A stretch of 64,000 bases of DNA from Kitasatospora sp. NBC_00315 (GCF_041435095.1 NZ_CP108025.1:2232001-2296000), one strand, 5' to 3'. Positions 28,401 to 43,400 are shown, counted from the stretch's first letter. A program made the numbers and translations. Notes: a model not told the origin generated them from the letters alone.

Positions 28401-31400
28401 CGGCGGTCAGGCCGGGCCGGTTCAGGTAGCCGCGTGCCAGACCCGCGCCCGCGACGTACAGCTCTCCCGCCGTGCCCGGTGGCACCGGTCGCAGCCGTTC
28501 GTCCAGGACGTACACCCGGGCGTTGGCGATCGGCCGGCCGATCGGCGGCACACCGGAGCCCGGGGACAGTGGGTCGCTCATGGTCGCGCACACGGTGGTC
28601 TCGGTCGGGCCGTACGCGTTGATCATCCGGCGTCCGGGCGCCCAGCGTGCCACCAGCTCCGGCGGGCACGCCTCACCCGCCACCACCAGCGTCGACGCGG
28701 TCACCGCACCGTCCGGCACGGCGGCGAGGACGGACGGGGGCACGGTCACATGGGTGACGCCGAGACCCGGGTCGGTCAGCGCGGCGAGCGGATCGGCCGC
28801 AGAAGGCAGCACCAGGGTGGCTCCGCACAGCAGCGCGGTGTAGATCTCCGACACCGACGCGTCGAAGCTGGGCGAGGCGAACTGGAGCACCCGGCTGGCG
28901 GGTTCGATCGCGAAGCGCTCGATCTGGGCGGCGACCAGGCTCGCCACGCCGCCGTGGCCGACCACGACGCCCTTGGGGCGGCCGGTCGAGCCCGAGGTGT
29001 AGATGACGTAGGCCGGGTGCCGGATGTCGAGTGCGACCTGTGGGTCGGTGTCCGGCAGGTCGGAAGCCCCGGTCACCATCGCCGGGTCGTCGACCACCAC
29101 GGCGGGCCTGGCGTCCTCCAGCATGTACGCGATCCGCGCCGCCGGGTACGCCGGGTCCACCGGCAGGTACGCGGCTCCGGCCTTCAGCACGGCCAGGACC
29201 GCCACCACCGACTCCACCGACCGCGGCAGCGCCACCGCGACGACCTGCTCCGGGGTCACACCCCGGGCGATCAGCGCGTGCGCGAACCGGTTGGCCTGCG
29301 CATCGAGCTGACGATACGTCAACTCCTTGCCATCGCAGACCAGCGCGACCGCGTCCGGTGTCGCTGCCACCTGCGCTGCGAAGGCGTGGGGCACCGGGAC
29401 GGCGCCCACGTCCCGGGCGGTCGCGTTGCCCTTCTCCAGCAGCCGGTACCGCTCGTCGGCGCCGAGGAGGTCGATCCCTCCGATCGGCTGCCCCGGGTCG
29501 GCGGTGACGGCCTCCAGCAGGAGCGTCCAGCGCCGGACCAGGGCGGTGACCGTCGAGCGGTCGAACAGGTCGGTGCTGTACTCGACCGCACCGGCCATCC
29601 CGGCCGGGCTCCCGTCCGGGCCGAACTGCTCGACCATGCTCACGCCGAGGTCGAACTTGGCCGTTCCGGTTGCGACCACGTAGGTGGCGACGTCCAGGCC
29701 GGGCAGCGAGAACCGGCCCATCGGCGCGTTCTGCACGGCCAGGACGGTCTGGAACAGCGGGTGGTAAGAGAGCGAGCGGGACGGGTTCAGCGCCTCCACC
29801 AGGTGCTCGAACGGCACGTCCTGATGCGCGTACGCCGACAGCGCCGTCTCCCGCACCCGGCCGAGCAGTTCGGCGAAGGTCGGGTCCCCGCTGGTGTCGG
29901 TTCGCAGCACCAGCGTGTTGACGAAGAAGCCGACCAGGTCGTCCAGGGCCTCGTCGGTGCGCCCGGCGATCGGGCTGCCGATCGGGATGTCGGTGCCCGC
30001 GCCCAGCCGGGTGTACAGCGCGGCCAGCGCCGCCTGCAGCACCATGAACAGGCTCGTGCCGGTGCCGCGCGCCAACTCGACCAGGGCGGTGTGCAGTTCG
30101 GCGTCGAGCTGCAGGCCGAGATGGTCCCCGTGCCAGCCCGCGACTGCCGGACGGGGCCGGTCGGCGGGCAGCGGGAGCAGCTCCGGCAGGTCGGACAGCT
30201 GCCGCTTCCAGTAGTCGAGCTGCTCGGCGAACCGGCTCTGCGGATCGGCGGCGGCGCCGAGCAGCTCGCGCTGCCAGAGCGTGTAGTCGGCGTACTGCAC
30301 CGGCAGGGCCGGCCGCTCCGCCGTCCGGCTCTCGCAGCGGGCCGCATACGCCTCTGCCAGGTCGCGGGCCAGCGGCCCGGTGGACCAGCCGTCGGCGGCG
30401 ATGTGATGCATGACCAGCAGCAGCACGTGCTCGTCCGACGCGAGCGCGAACAGCTCCGCCCGCAGCGGCGGCTCCGTCGCCAGGTCGAAGGCCTGCCGGG
30501 CGGACTCGGCGAGCCGCTGCGGGAGCTCGTCCTGCGTCACCTTGGTCGGCCGGGCCCGGAGGCGGACCGCGGCCGGGTCCAGCACGCGCTGGCAGGGCAC
30601 GCCCCCGACTTCGGGGAACACCGTCCGCAGGCTCTCGTGCCGGGTGACCACGTCCGCCAGTGCCCGGTCCAGTGCGGGCCGGTCGAGCGTTCCGGTCAGT
30701 TGGAGCGCCAGAGGGATGTGGTAGGTCGCGGCGGCGGCGTCCATCCGGTGCAGGAACCAGAGCCGGCGCTGGGCGAAGGACAGCGGCACCACAGCGGGCC
30801 GCTCCTGCGCGGTCAGCGCCGGGCGGGGGCGGCCGGCCCCGGCCAGTGCCCCGGCCAGGCCGGCCACGGTGGGCGCCTGGAAGAGGGCGCGCAGCCCGAG
30901 CTCCACCCCGAGCACCGAGCGGACCCTGGCGGCCAGCCGGGTGGCGAGCAGGGAGTGCCCGCCCAGGTCGAAGAAGTCGTCGTCGACCGAGACCCGTGGC
31001 ACGTCGAGCACCTCGGCGAACAGCTCGCAGAGGATCTGCTCCTGCGGGGTGCGCGGCGCTCGGCCGCTCCCGACCGGGGTGGCTTCGGGCGCGGGTAGTG
31101 CCGCCCGGTCCAACTTCCCGTTCGGTGTCAGCGGCAGCGCGTCCAGCACCGTGAAGACGGACGGCACCAGGTAGTCCGGCAGGCGCTCGCGCAGGTGCGC
31201 CGCCAACTCCGCCGGGCGGACGGCCGATTCGGGCCGGACCGCCACGTAGCCGACGAGCCGGTCCTCCTGGGCGAGGACGGCGGCCCGGGCGACGGCGGGG
31301 TGCTCGGCCAGTGCGGCCTCGACCTCGCCGAGCTCGACCCGGAAGCCGCGGACCTTCACCTGCTGGTCGGCGCGGCCGACGTACTCCAGCTCGCCGTCGG

Positions 31401-34400
31401 TCCGTCGCCGCACCAGGTCGCCGGTGCGGTACATCCGCTCACCGGCCGGGCCGAACGGGCAGGCGACGAACCGTCCGGCGGTCAGGCCGGGCCGGTTCAG
31501 GTAGCCGCGTGCCAGACCCGCACCGGCGACGTACAGCTCCCCCGCCACGCCCGGCGGCACCGGCCTCAGCCGGTCGTCCAGGACGTACACCCGGAAGCCC
31601 GCGACCGGCCGGCCGATCGGCGGCACGCCGGAGCCCGGTGCCAGCGGGTCACTCATGGTCGCGCACACCGTCGTCTCGGTCGGACCGTAGGCGTTGATCA
31701 TCCGACGGCCGGGCGCCCAACGCGCCACCAGCTCCGGCGGGCACGCCTCACCCGCCACCACCAGGGTGGCGGCCGTGAGGTCGGCGCTCTCCAGCGCGGC
31801 CAGGGCCGAGGGCGGCAGCGTCACGTGGGTGACGTCCAGCCGACGGTCCGTCAGGGCCTCCAGCGGGGCCTCGGCGGGGGCCAGGACCAGGGCGGCTCCG
31901 CTGAGCAGCGCACTGCACAGGTCCCAGAACGACGCGTCGAAGCTGGGCGAGGCGAACTGGAGCACCCGGCTGCCCGGCGCCACGCCGAGCCGTTCGACCT
32001 GCGCCGCCACCAGACCCGACACGCCGCTGTGGCTCACCACGACGCCCTTGGGGCGGCCGGTCGACCCCGAGGTGTAGATCACGTACGCCGGGTGCCGGAC
32101 GTCCACCACGATGCCCGGATCGGTCTCCGGCCACTCCCCCTCGGCCACCGTCGCCGGGTCGTCGACCGTCAGCGCCGGACGGGCGTCCGCCAGCATGAAG
32201 TCGATCCGCGACCGCGGGTACGCCGGATCGACCGGCAGGTACGCCGCCCCGGCCTTCAGCACGCCCAGGACCGCCACCACCGACTCCACCGACCGCGGCA
32301 ACGCCACTGCCACGACCTGCTCCGGCCCCACACCACGTGCCATCAACGCATGCGCGAACCGGTTCGCCCGCGCATCCACCTCCGCGTACGTCAACTCGGC
32401 ATCACCACAGACCAGCGCGATCGCGTCCGGCATCGCCGCCACCTGCGCCGCGAGCAGCTCCGGCAGGCTCGCCCCTGCCGCCCTGTCCTCGGCGGCGGGC
32501 AGCAGCTCGCGGCGTTCCTGGGCGGAGAGCACGTCGATTGCGCCGATCGGCCGGTCGGGCGCGGCGGCGACCGCGGCCAGCAGTCGCAGCCACCGGGCGG
32601 CCAGGGCCTCGACCGTCGGGCGGTCGAACAGGTCGGTGCTGTACTCGACCGCGCCGCTGAGCCCGGCCGGCGCGCCGTCGGGCCCGTGCTCCTCCGCGAA
32701 CCCGAAGGTCAGGTCGAGGCGGGCGGTCCCGGTGAGCACGGCCATCCCGGAGACCTTCAGGCCCGGCAGGTCGAAGTCGCCACCGGGCGCGTTCTGCACG
32801 ACCAACCCGGTCTGGTACAGCGGGTGGTGGGAGAGCGAGCGGGACGGGTTCAGGGCCTCCACCAGGTGCTCGAACGGCACGTCCTGGTGCGCGTACGCGG
32901 CCAGCGCCGTCTCCCGCACCCGGCCCAGCAGCTCGGTGAAGGACGGGTCCCCGCCGGTGTCGGTGCGCAGCACCAGCGTGTTGATGAAGAAGCCGACCAG
33001 GTCGTCCAGCGCCTCGTCGGTGCGCCCGGCGACCGGACTGCCGATCGGGATGTCCGTGCCCGCGCCCAGCCGCGTGTACAGCGCCGCGAGCGCCGCCTGC
33101 AGCACCATGAACAAGGTCGCCCCCGAGCGCCGCGCCAGCTCCGCCAGTGCGGCGTGCAGTTCGGCGTCGATCCGGAGTTCCAGCAGGTCCCCGCCGTACG
33201 ACATGGCGGCCGGTCGCGGCCGGTCGACGGGCAGCTGCAGCTGCTCGGGCAGCCCGGCCAGGGCCTGCCTCCAGTAGGCGACCTGGCGGGCGAACACGCT
33301 GTCGGTGTCGTGCTCGTCGCCGAGGATCTCGTGCTGCCACAGGGTGTAGTCGCCGTACTGCACCGGCAGGGGCGGCCACGCCGGTGCCCCACCGCGCTGC
33401 CGGGCGGTGTAGGCGGCGGCCAGGTCGCGGGCCAACGGGCCCATGGACCAGCCGTCCCCGACGATGTGGTGCATGACCAGCAGCAGCACGTGCTCGTCCG
33501 GCGCGAGCTCGAACAGCTCCGCCCGCAGCGGCACGTCCGAGGTCAGGTCGAAGCCGCGCACCGCCGCCTCGCGCAGCAGGGCGGGCACCTGTGCCTCGGC
33601 GGCCGCGCGCACGGTCAGCGGGACGGCGGCCTCGGCCGGGTCCAGCACCCGCTGGTGCGGGATTCCGGCGGTGTGCGGGAAAACCGTGCGCAGGGTCTCG
33701 TGCCGGGCGACCACGTCCGCGAGCCCGGCGTCCAGCGCGGCCCGGTCGAGGTCGCCGGACAGGCGCAGGGCCAGCGGCATGTGGTAGGTGGCGCCGGGCA
33801 TCCCGAACTGCTGGAGGAACCAGAGGCGGCGCTGGGCGAACGACAGCGGCATCGGTTCGCGGCGGGGCCGGGGCACCAGGGCCTGCCGGGCGGCGCCGGC
33901 GTCGTGCAGTCCGGCCGCCAGCCCGGCGGGGGTCGGGGTGCGGAACAGGGCGCGCAGCTCCAGCTCGACCCCGAGGGTGGCCCGGACGCGGGAGACCAGC
34001 CGGGTGGCGAGCAGGGAGTGGCCGCCCAGCGCGAAGAAGTCCTCGTCGACGCCGGCCCGGGCGAGGCCCAGCACCTCGGCGAACAGCTCGCACAGGATCT
34101 GCTCCTGCGGCGTGCGCGGCGCCCGGCCACTGCCTGCGGGAGCTGCTTCGGGCTGGGGCAGCGCCGCCCGGTCCAGCTTCCCGTTCGGCGTCAGCGGCAG
34201 CGCGTCGAGCAGCACGAACGCGGACGGCACCAGGTGGTCCGGCACCCGCTCGCGCAGGTACGCGGCGAGTGCCGCCACGGTCGTCCCGCTCCCGTCCGGG
34301 GGGACGACGTACGCGACGATCCGGGTCTCGCCCGGCAGGTCCTCCAGGGCGAGCACCGCGACCTGGGCGACGCCCGGGTGCGCGGTCAGCTCGGCCTCGA

Positions 34401-37400
34401 TCTCGCCCGGCTCGATCCGGAACCCGCGGACCTTGACCTGGTGGTCGACCCGGCCGGCGAACTCCAGCTCGCGGTCGGCGCGCCAGCGGGCCAGGTCGCC
34501 GGTGCGGTACATCAGCGCGCCCGCCGGACCGTACGGGTCCGCCACGAACCGCCCGGCCGTCAGGCCCGGCCGGTTCAGGTAGCCACGCGCCAGGCCCGCT
34601 CCGGCCAGGTACAGCTCACCCAGCACGCCGGGGGCCACCGGTCGCAGCGTCGAATCCAGGACGTACACCCGGCAGTTGGCGATCGGGCGGCCGATCGGCA
34701 CCGGCAGCGGGCAGTCGGCGGGGTCGGCCGGGACCGCGTAAGCGGTGATCACATGGGTCTCGGCGGGCCCGTAGTGGTTGTGCAGTGCCCGGGCCGGTCG
34801 GCGGGCCTGGAAGCGGCGCACGGCACCGCTCAGCCGCATCGCCTCGCCGGCCTGGGCGACCAGCCGCAGGTGCGGCAGGTCGAGCCCGGCCTCCTCGGCG
34901 GCTTCGGCCAGCGCCTCGACCACCAGGTTCGGCGCGAACAGCTCCTCGACCCGGTGCCGGTCCAGCCAGTGGGCGAACAGTTCGGCGCTGCGGCGCTGCT
35001 CCTCGGTCGGCACCACCAGGGTCTTGCCGTACAGCAGCGCGGAGAGCATCTCCTGCACCGAGACGTCGAAGCTGATCGCGGTGAACTGCGCGGTGCGCGC
35101 TCCGGGTTCGCCGCCGACGGTCCGGTGGTGCCACGCCAGCAGGTTCAGCAGCCCGGCGGCGGGCATCACCACGGCCTTGGGCCGGCCGGTGGAGCCGGAG
35201 GTGTAGATGACGTACGCCGGGTGCCGGGTGTCCACGGGGACGGCCGGGTCGTGCTCCGGCAGGTCCCCGGCCGGGGTGACGGCCGCGAGGTCGTCGAGCA
35301 CCACGGCCGGACGCGCGTCGTCCAGCATGTACGCGATGCGGGCGGCCGGATAGTCCGGGTCGACCGGCAGGTACGCCGCGCCCGTCTTGAGCACCGCGAG
35401 GACGGCGACCACCAACTCGGCGGAGCGCGGCAGCCGCAGCGCGACCACCTGCTCGGGGCCCACCCCGCGCGCGATCAGCGCGTGCGCCAGACGGTTGGCC
35501 TTGCGGTTCAGCTCGCGGTAGGTCAGGACGGTGTCCTCGAACAGCACCGCCGGAGCCTGCGGGGTCGCCCGGACCTGCGCCTCGAACAGCGCGGGCAGGG
35601 TGGCCTCATGGGCCGGGCAGGCGGTGTCGTTGCGGGCGACCAGCAGTTCGTGACGCTCCTCGGCGGTGAGGACGTCGATCCGGCTCAGCGGCAGGGACGG
35701 CTGAGCGACCACGGCTGCCAGCAGCCGCAGCCACCGGGCGACCAGCGTCTCCACCGTGGCGGGGTCGAACAGGTCGGTGCTGTACTCGACCCGCCCGACG
35801 ATGCCCCCGGCCGGGCCGCCGGCGGCGCCGCGCTCCAGCAGGTGGAAGCCGAGGTCGAACATCGTGGTCGGGGTCCGCACCAGGACGATCTCGGCGGCCA
35901 GGCCGTCCAGCGCGAACTCGGTGCCGGGCACGTTCTGCAGCGCGAGCAGCACCTGGAAGAGGGGCTGACGGGCCAGGGACCGGGACGGGTTGAGCGCCTC
36001 GACGACATGCTCGAACGGCAGATCCTGATGCGCGTACGCGCCGAACGCGCTCTCCCGGACCCGGCCCAGCAGTTCGGCGAAGGACGGGTCGCCGCTGGTG
36101 TCCGCACGGAGCACGAGGGTGTTGACGAAGAACCCGACGAGGTCGTCCAGCGCCTGGTCGGTCCGGCCGGCGATCAGGCTGCCGACCGGGATGTCCGTGC
36201 CCGCGCCGAGCTTGTCCAGCAGCGAGGCCAGGGCGGCCTGCATCACCATGTAGACGCTGGCGCCGTGCTCCCGGCCCAGCCCGACCAGTCCGGCGTGCAG
36301 GTCGGCGTCCAGTTCGACGGCCAGGTGGCCGCCGTCCTGGGAGGGGATCGCGGGACGGTGCCGGTCGGCGGGGAGGCGGATCTGCTCCGGCAGGTCCGCC
36401 AGCGTCTCCGTCCAGTAGGTCGTCTGACGGGCGAACAGGCTGTCCGGGTCAGCCGGGTCGCCGAGCAGCCGGTCCTGCCACAGGGTGTAGTCGGCGTACT
36501 GCACGGGCAGCGGCGCCCACTGCGGCTCATCGCCCCGGCGGCGGGCCGCGTACGCGGTGGCCAGGTCGGCGGCCAGCGGGCCCAGCGACCAGCCGTCACC
36601 GGCGATGTGGTGCATCACCAGCAACAGCACGTGCTCGTCCGGCGAGAGCTCGAACACCTCGGCGCGCAGCGGCGGTTCGGCCGCGAGGTCGAATCCGCGC
36701 GCGGCGGCGCCTGCCAGCAGTCCCGGCAGGTCCGGTTCGTCGGCCTGGGTGACCGCCGGCCCGGGCCGCGCTTCCCCGACGGCCAGCACCTGCTGGTGGG
36801 GCACGCCGTCCACGGCCGGGAAGACGGTGCGCAGGGTTTCGTGCCGGTCGGCGAGGTCGCCCAGTGCCGCCTCCAGGGCCGCCAGGTCCAGCGGTCCGGT
36901 GAGCCGCCACGCGAGCGGCATGTTGTAGACCGAGTCGGCGCCCTCCAGCTGGCGCAGGAACCACAGCCGCCGCTGGGCGGACGACAGCGGCACCGGCGCG
37001 GGCCGCTCCGCCCGCTCCAGGGCGAGCCGGGCTCGGTCCGCGCCGCCAAGCCGGGCCGCCAGCCCGGCCACGGTCGGGGTGCGGAACAGGGCGCGCAGCT
37101 CCAGCTCGACCCCGAGGGCCGCCCTGGCCCGGGCGACCAGCCGGGTGGCGAGCAGGGAGTGCCCGCCGAGGTCGAAGAAGTCCTCGTCGACGCCGACCTG
37201 CGGCAGGCCCAACACCTCGGCGAACAGCCCGGCGAGCACCTGCTCCTGCGGGGTGTGCGCGGCCCGGCCGACGTGCGGCGCGGTGGACTCGGGCTCGGGC
37301 AGCGCGCGCCGGTCCAGTTTGCCGTTCGGGGTCAGCGGCAGGACGTCGAGGCAGACGAAGGCGGCGGGGACCATGTAGTCCGGCAGCCGCTCGCGCAGGT

Positions 37401-40400
37401 GCGCCCGCAGTTCCTCGGGCCGGGGCTCCGCCCCGGTGGCAGGCTGCAGGTAGGCGACCAGGCGGGGGTCTCGCGCCCGGTCCTTCCGGACGATCGCGGC
37501 GGCCCGGGCGACCTGCGGGTGTTCGGTGAGGACGGCCTCGATCTCGCCGAGTTCGATCCGGTACCCGCGGATCTTGACCTGGTCGTCGGTGCGGCCGAGG
37601 AACTCCAGGTTCCCGTCCGAATTCCACCGCACCAGGTCGCCGGTCCGGTACATCCGCGAACCGGCCGGACCTGCCGGATCCGCCACGAACCGCCCGGCCG
37701 TCAGGCCCGGCCGGTTCAGGTAGCCGCGCGCCAGGCCGGCACCCGCGATGTACAACTCACCCGGCACACCCGCCGGCACCGGCTGCAACGCGCCGTCGAG
37801 CACCTGCAGCCGGGTGTTGGCGACGGGTCGGCCGATCACCTGCCGCTGGCTCGACCCCAGCGGCGCGAAGACCGAGTCCACCGTGCACTCGGACGGCCCG
37901 TAGTAGTTCAGGGAGAGCACTCCCTCGGCGGCCCGCAGCCGCTCCCACAGCTGCTCGGGGACGGTCTCCCCGCCCAGCCCGATCATCGAGGGGCGCCACT
38001 GCGGGTGGTCCAGCAGGCCGTGTTCGACGAGGACCTGCACGTAGGAAGGAGTGCCGCCGACGGTGTCCAGCCCGGCCCGCACCGCGTACGCGAGGTAGGC
38101 GTCCGGGTCGGTCCAGGTCGCCTCGTCCAGGACGTGCAGCTCATGGCCCGCGAACAGGGCGAACAGCTGGTCGCAGGAGGCGTCGAAGGACACGGACGTG
38201 GTCAGTCCGACCCGCATCCGCTCCCCCGTCGAGAAGACCAGCGGGACCTGGTTGGCGAACAGGTTGAGCAGGCCGCCGTGCGTCACCACGACGCCCTTGG
38301 GCCTACCGGTGGAGCCGGAGGTGTAGATGACGTAGACCGGATGGTCGGGACCGACGGCCACCATCGGGTCCGTCGCCGGGCAGGACGCCACCAGGGCGGC
38401 CGTCTCCGGGGCGTCGAGCACCAGCCGGTCGAGGGGACCACCGTCGGGCAGCCGGTCCGCGGAGGCGCCGTCGGTCACCACCAGAGCCGCGGACGCGTCC
38501 TCCAGGAGGTGGGCGATCCGGGCCGGCGGGTACGCCGGGTCCACCGGGACGTACGCCGCGCCCGTCTTCAGCACCGCCAGGATCGCCACCACCAGCTCCG
38601 CCGAACGCGACAGCGCCACCGCCACCAACCGCTCAGGCCCCGCACCCCGCGCGACCAGCGCGTGCGCCAAACGGTTCGCCCGCGCGTCCAGCTCCGCGTA
38701 CGACAACGACACGTCGCCGCACACCAGCGCGACAAGGTCCGGGGTCGCCCGGACGTGCTCCCGGAACAGTTCCGGCAGGCTCGCATTGAGACCCTGGACC
38801 ACGGGCCCGGTACCCATCGCCGCCAGCTCTCCGCGCTCCTCGGCGGTGAGCAGGGCGAGCCTGCTGAGCCGCCGCCGGGGGTCGGCGACCGCGGCACGGA
38901 GCAGCCGCTCCCACCGCCTGATCATCGACTCGACGGTGGCCGGGTCGTACAGGTCGGTGGTGTACTCGACGGACCCGTCGATCCCCTCCGGAGTACCGTC
39001 CTGCGCGTGCCGCTCGGACATGGTGAGGATCAGGTCGAGCTTGGCGGTGGTCGACGCCGACGGCAGGTCCTCGACGCGCAGCCCGGGCGGCGCGAAGTCG
39101 GCCCGGGGCACGTTCTGCAGCACCAGCATGACCTGGAACAGCGGGTGGTGCGCCAGCGACCGGGACGGGTTCAGGACCTCGACCAGGTACTCGAACGGGA
39201 GGTCCTGGTGGGCGTATCCGGCCAGCGAGGTGTCCCGGACCCGGCCCAGCAGCTCGGCGAACGTCGGATCGCCCGAGGTGTCGGTGCGGACGACCAGGGT
39301 GTTGACGAAGTAGCCGACCAGCTCGTCCTGCGCCTGGTCGGTCCGCCCGGCGACCGGACTGCCGACCGGGATGTCGTCGCCCGCGCCGAGCTTGCTCAGC
39401 AGCGCCGCCAGCCCGGCCTGTAGCACCATGAACAGACTGGTCCCGTGGGCTCGGGCGAGCTCGCGCAGGCCGCGGTGCAGTTCGGGGTCCAGCTCGGCCC
39501 GGACGGAACCGCCCCGGTGCGAGGCGACCACCGGGCGGGGCCGGTCGGTGGGCAGTTGGATCCGCTCCGGCAGGCCGGCCAGTTGCCCGGTCCAGTAGTC
39601 CGCCTGGCCGGCGAAGAGGCTGCCCCGGTCGGCCGCGTCGCCGAGCAGTTCGTGCTGCCACAGGGTGTAGTCGGCGTACTGCACCGGCAGTGGCGCCCAC
39701 CCCGGCTCCTCGCCCCGGCGGCGCGCCGCGTAGGCGGCGGTCAGCCCCTGCACGAGCGGGCCCAGCGACCAGCCGTCACCCGCGATGTGATGGAGCACCA
39801 CCTGGAGGACGTGCTCCTCCGGCGCCAGCTCGAACAGCTCGGCCCGCAGCGGCACGTCGGCCGCCAGGTCGAACGGGCGGGCCTTCGCCGCCGCCATCAG
39901 GGCGGGCAGCTCGGCCTCGGTGCTCCGGTGCACGAGCATCCGCGGGCGGGCCGCCAGCGCGTCCAGCACCCGCTGGTGCGGCACGCCGTCCACCGCCGGG
40001 AAGACGGTGCGCAGGCTCTCGTGCCGCTCGACCACGTCCGCCAGGGCCGCCTCCAGGGCCCGCCGGTCCAGGTCTCCGGACAGTCGCCAGGCCAGGGAGA
40101 TGTGGTAGTTCGCGCCGGCGCCCTCCAGCTGGTGCAGGAACCACAGCCGTCGCTGCGCGAAGGAGAGCGGAACCGTCTCGGGGCGCTCGCGCCGCACCAG
40201 GGCGGTCTGGGCCGGCCCGGCTGCCACCAGGGCGACGGCCAGGCCCTCCGGGGTCGGTGCCTCGAACAGGGCGCGCAGCGGCATCTCCACGCCGAGCGTC
40301 GCGCGGATCCGGGCGACCAGGCGGGTGGCGAGCAGCGAGTGCCCGCCCAGGTCGAAGAACCCGTCCTCGACGCCGGCCGACGCCACGCCCAGGACCTCGG

Positions 40401-43400
40401 CGAACAGCTCGCAGAGGATCTGCTCCTGCGGGGTGCGCGGCGGGCGGGAGGAGGCGGCCGGGGCGAGGTCGGCGGCGGGCAGGGCCCGGTGGTCCAGCTT
40501 GCCGTTGACGGTCAGCGGCAGCCCGTCCAGCGCGACGAACGCCGACGGCACCATGTACTCCGGCAGTCGCTCGCGCAGGTGCGCCCGCAGCTCGGCCGGG
40601 CTCGGCGCGGCGCTCGCGGCCGGCACCAGGTACGCGATCAGCCGGGTGTCGTCGGCCCGGTCCTGCCGCGCCAGGACGGCGACCTGGGCGACGCCCGGGT
40701 GGGCGGCCAGCGCCGCCTCGATCTCGCCGAGCTCGATCCGGAAGCCGCGCACCTTCACCTGCTGGTCGGCCCGGCCGACGTAGCGCAGGCCGTAGTCCGC
40801 GGTGCGGCGCACCACGTCGCCGCTGCGGTACATCCGCGATCCCGGCGGCCCGAACGGGTCCGCCAGGAACCGCCCGGCGGTCAGGCCGGGCCGGTTGAGG
40901 TAGCCGCGTGCCAGGCCCGGGCCCGCGACGTAGAGCTCGCCGGGCACGCCCGGGGCCACCGGCCGCAGGCCGGCGTCGAGCACGTACGCCCGCAGATCCG
41001 GGAGGGGCGTGCCGACCTGCCCTGCGGCGGCGACGGAGCGGTCGAGCGCCGCGTACGTGACGTGCACCGTGGTCTCGGTGATGCCGTACATGTTGACCAG
41101 CAGCGGCGCGTCCTGCGGGTGCCGCTCGTACCAGCCCTCCAGCCGGGCGTGTTCCAGTGCCTCGCCGCCGAACACCACGGTGCGCAGGGCGAGCCGGCGG
41201 CCGGTCTCCGGGGCCTGCGCGTCCGCCTGCATCAGCTGGTAGAAGGCGGACGGCGTCTGGTTGAGCACCGTCACCCGCTCCCGGGCCAGCAACTCCAGGA
41301 ACCGGCCGGGCGAGCGGCTGGTCTCGTGGTCGACGACCACCAGGCGCCCGCCGTGCAGCAGCGGGCCCCACAGCTCCCACACCGAGAAGTCGAAGGCGTA
41401 GGAGTGGAAGAGCGTCCAGACGTCCTCGGCGCAGAAGCCGAACAACTCCCGGGTGGTGTCGAACAGGCGCACCACGTTGCGGTGCGGGACGACCACGCCC
41501 TTGGGGTTGCCGGTGGAGCCGGAGGTGTGGATGACGTAGGCGGCGTGGCCGGGGTCGACGGCGACCGCCGGGTCGGTGTCCGGCCGCCCGTCCAGGTCGG
41601 CGGTGTCCAGCAGCAGCCGGTCGACGTGCTCCGCCCCCGGAAGTCCGCCGGTGCGGCTCGTCGTCACGAGCAGCGCGGGCCGGGTGTCCTGGAGCAGGTA
41701 GGCGATCCGGGCCGCCGGGTACGCCGGGTCCACCGGGACGTACGCGGCGCCGGCCTTGAGCACCGCGAGCACCGCGACGACCAGCTCGGCCGAGCGCGGC
41801 AGGGCGAGCGCCACCAACTGCTCGGGCCCCACTCCCCGGTCGATCAGGGCGTGCGCGAGGCGGTTGGCGCGGGAGTTCAACTCGCCGTAAGTCAGGTGGA
41901 CTTCGCCGTCGGTGAGGGCGGTCGCGGCGGGGTTCGCCCGCACCTGCCGCTCGAACAGCGCGGGCAGTCCGCTCTCCGGGAGCTTCCCGGCCCGGTCGGT
42001 GGCGGTCGGCAGCAGGGCCCGGAGTTCGTCGGCGGACAGCACGTCCACCCGGCCGATCCGCCGGCCGGGGTCGGCGGCGACGGCGCGCAGCAGCCGCAGC
42101 CACCGCTCGACGATGCCCGTGACGGTGGCCGCGTCGAACAGGTCGGTGCTGTACTCCACCACGCCCGACAGCCCGTCCGCGCCGGGCTGTTCGGCCAGGA
42201 CGAAGGTCAGGTCGCACTTGGCGGTCCCGGTGGGGACCAGCTCGGCCGCCACCCGCAGCCGCGGCAGGTCGAAGGTGCCGAAGGGCGTGTTCTGCAGGGT
42301 GAGCATGGTCTGGAACAGCGGGTGGTGGGCGAGCGTCCGGGTCGGGTTGAGGGCCTCGACGAGGTGCTCGAACGGCACGTCCTGGTGCGCGTACGCGGCC
42401 AGCGCGTCGGAGCGCACCCGGCCCAGCAGTTCGGTGAACGACGGGTCGCCGGACAGGTCGGTGCGCAGCACCAGGGTGTTGACGAAGAACCCGACCAGGT
42501 CGTCCAGGGCCTCGTCGGTGCGCCCCGCGACCGGCGTGCCGATCGGGACGTCGGTGCCGGCGCCGAGCTTGCCCAGCAGGGCGGCCAGGCCGGCCTGGAG
42601 CACCATGAAGAGGCTGGCGCCGCCGTCGCGGGCGAGGGCGCGCAGGCCCTGGTGCAGTTCGGCGTCGATCCGTACCGGCAGCTGGGCTCCCCGGTAGGAC
42701 ATCACCGCGGGCCGGGGCCGATCGAAGGGCAGTTCGACCTGCTCGGGCAGGTCGGCCAGCTGCTTCCGCCAGTAGGCGAGTTGGCCGCTGACCAGGCTGT
42801 CCGGGTCAGTGGCGTCGCCCAGCAGTTCCCGCTGCCAGCGGGTGTAGTCGGCGTACTGGACCGGCAGCGGCGACCACTGCGGCTTGGCCCCCTCGCTGCG
42901 GGCCGCGTAGGCGGTCGCCAGGTCCCGCGAGAGCGGCCCCGTCGACCAGCCGTCGCCGGCGATGTGGTGCACCACCAGCAGCAGCACGTGCTGCTCGGCG
43001 CCGAGTTCGAACAGCTCGGCGCGCAGCGGCGGCTCCTCGGCGAGCTCGAAGCCGTGTCGCGCCGCCTCCGCCAGCCGCTGCGGCAGGTCGCGTTCGCCGG
43101 TCGCGGTCACCCGCAGCCGTGGCCGGGCCGCATCGGGGTCGAGCACCCGCTGGCACGGCACGCCGTCGACCACCGGGAAGACGGTGCGCAGGGCCTCGTG
43201 CCGCTCGACCACGTCCGTCAGGGCGGTTTGCAGGGCACGCTGGTCCAGGCTTCCGGAGAGCCGGAGTGCCAGCGGGATGTTGTAGGTGGCGCTCGGGCCC
43301 TCCATGCGGTGCAGGAACCACAGGCGGCGCTGTGCGAAGGAGAGCGGGACGGTCCCGGGCCGCTCGCTGACCGCGAGCGCGGGCCTGGCCAGGCCCGCGA

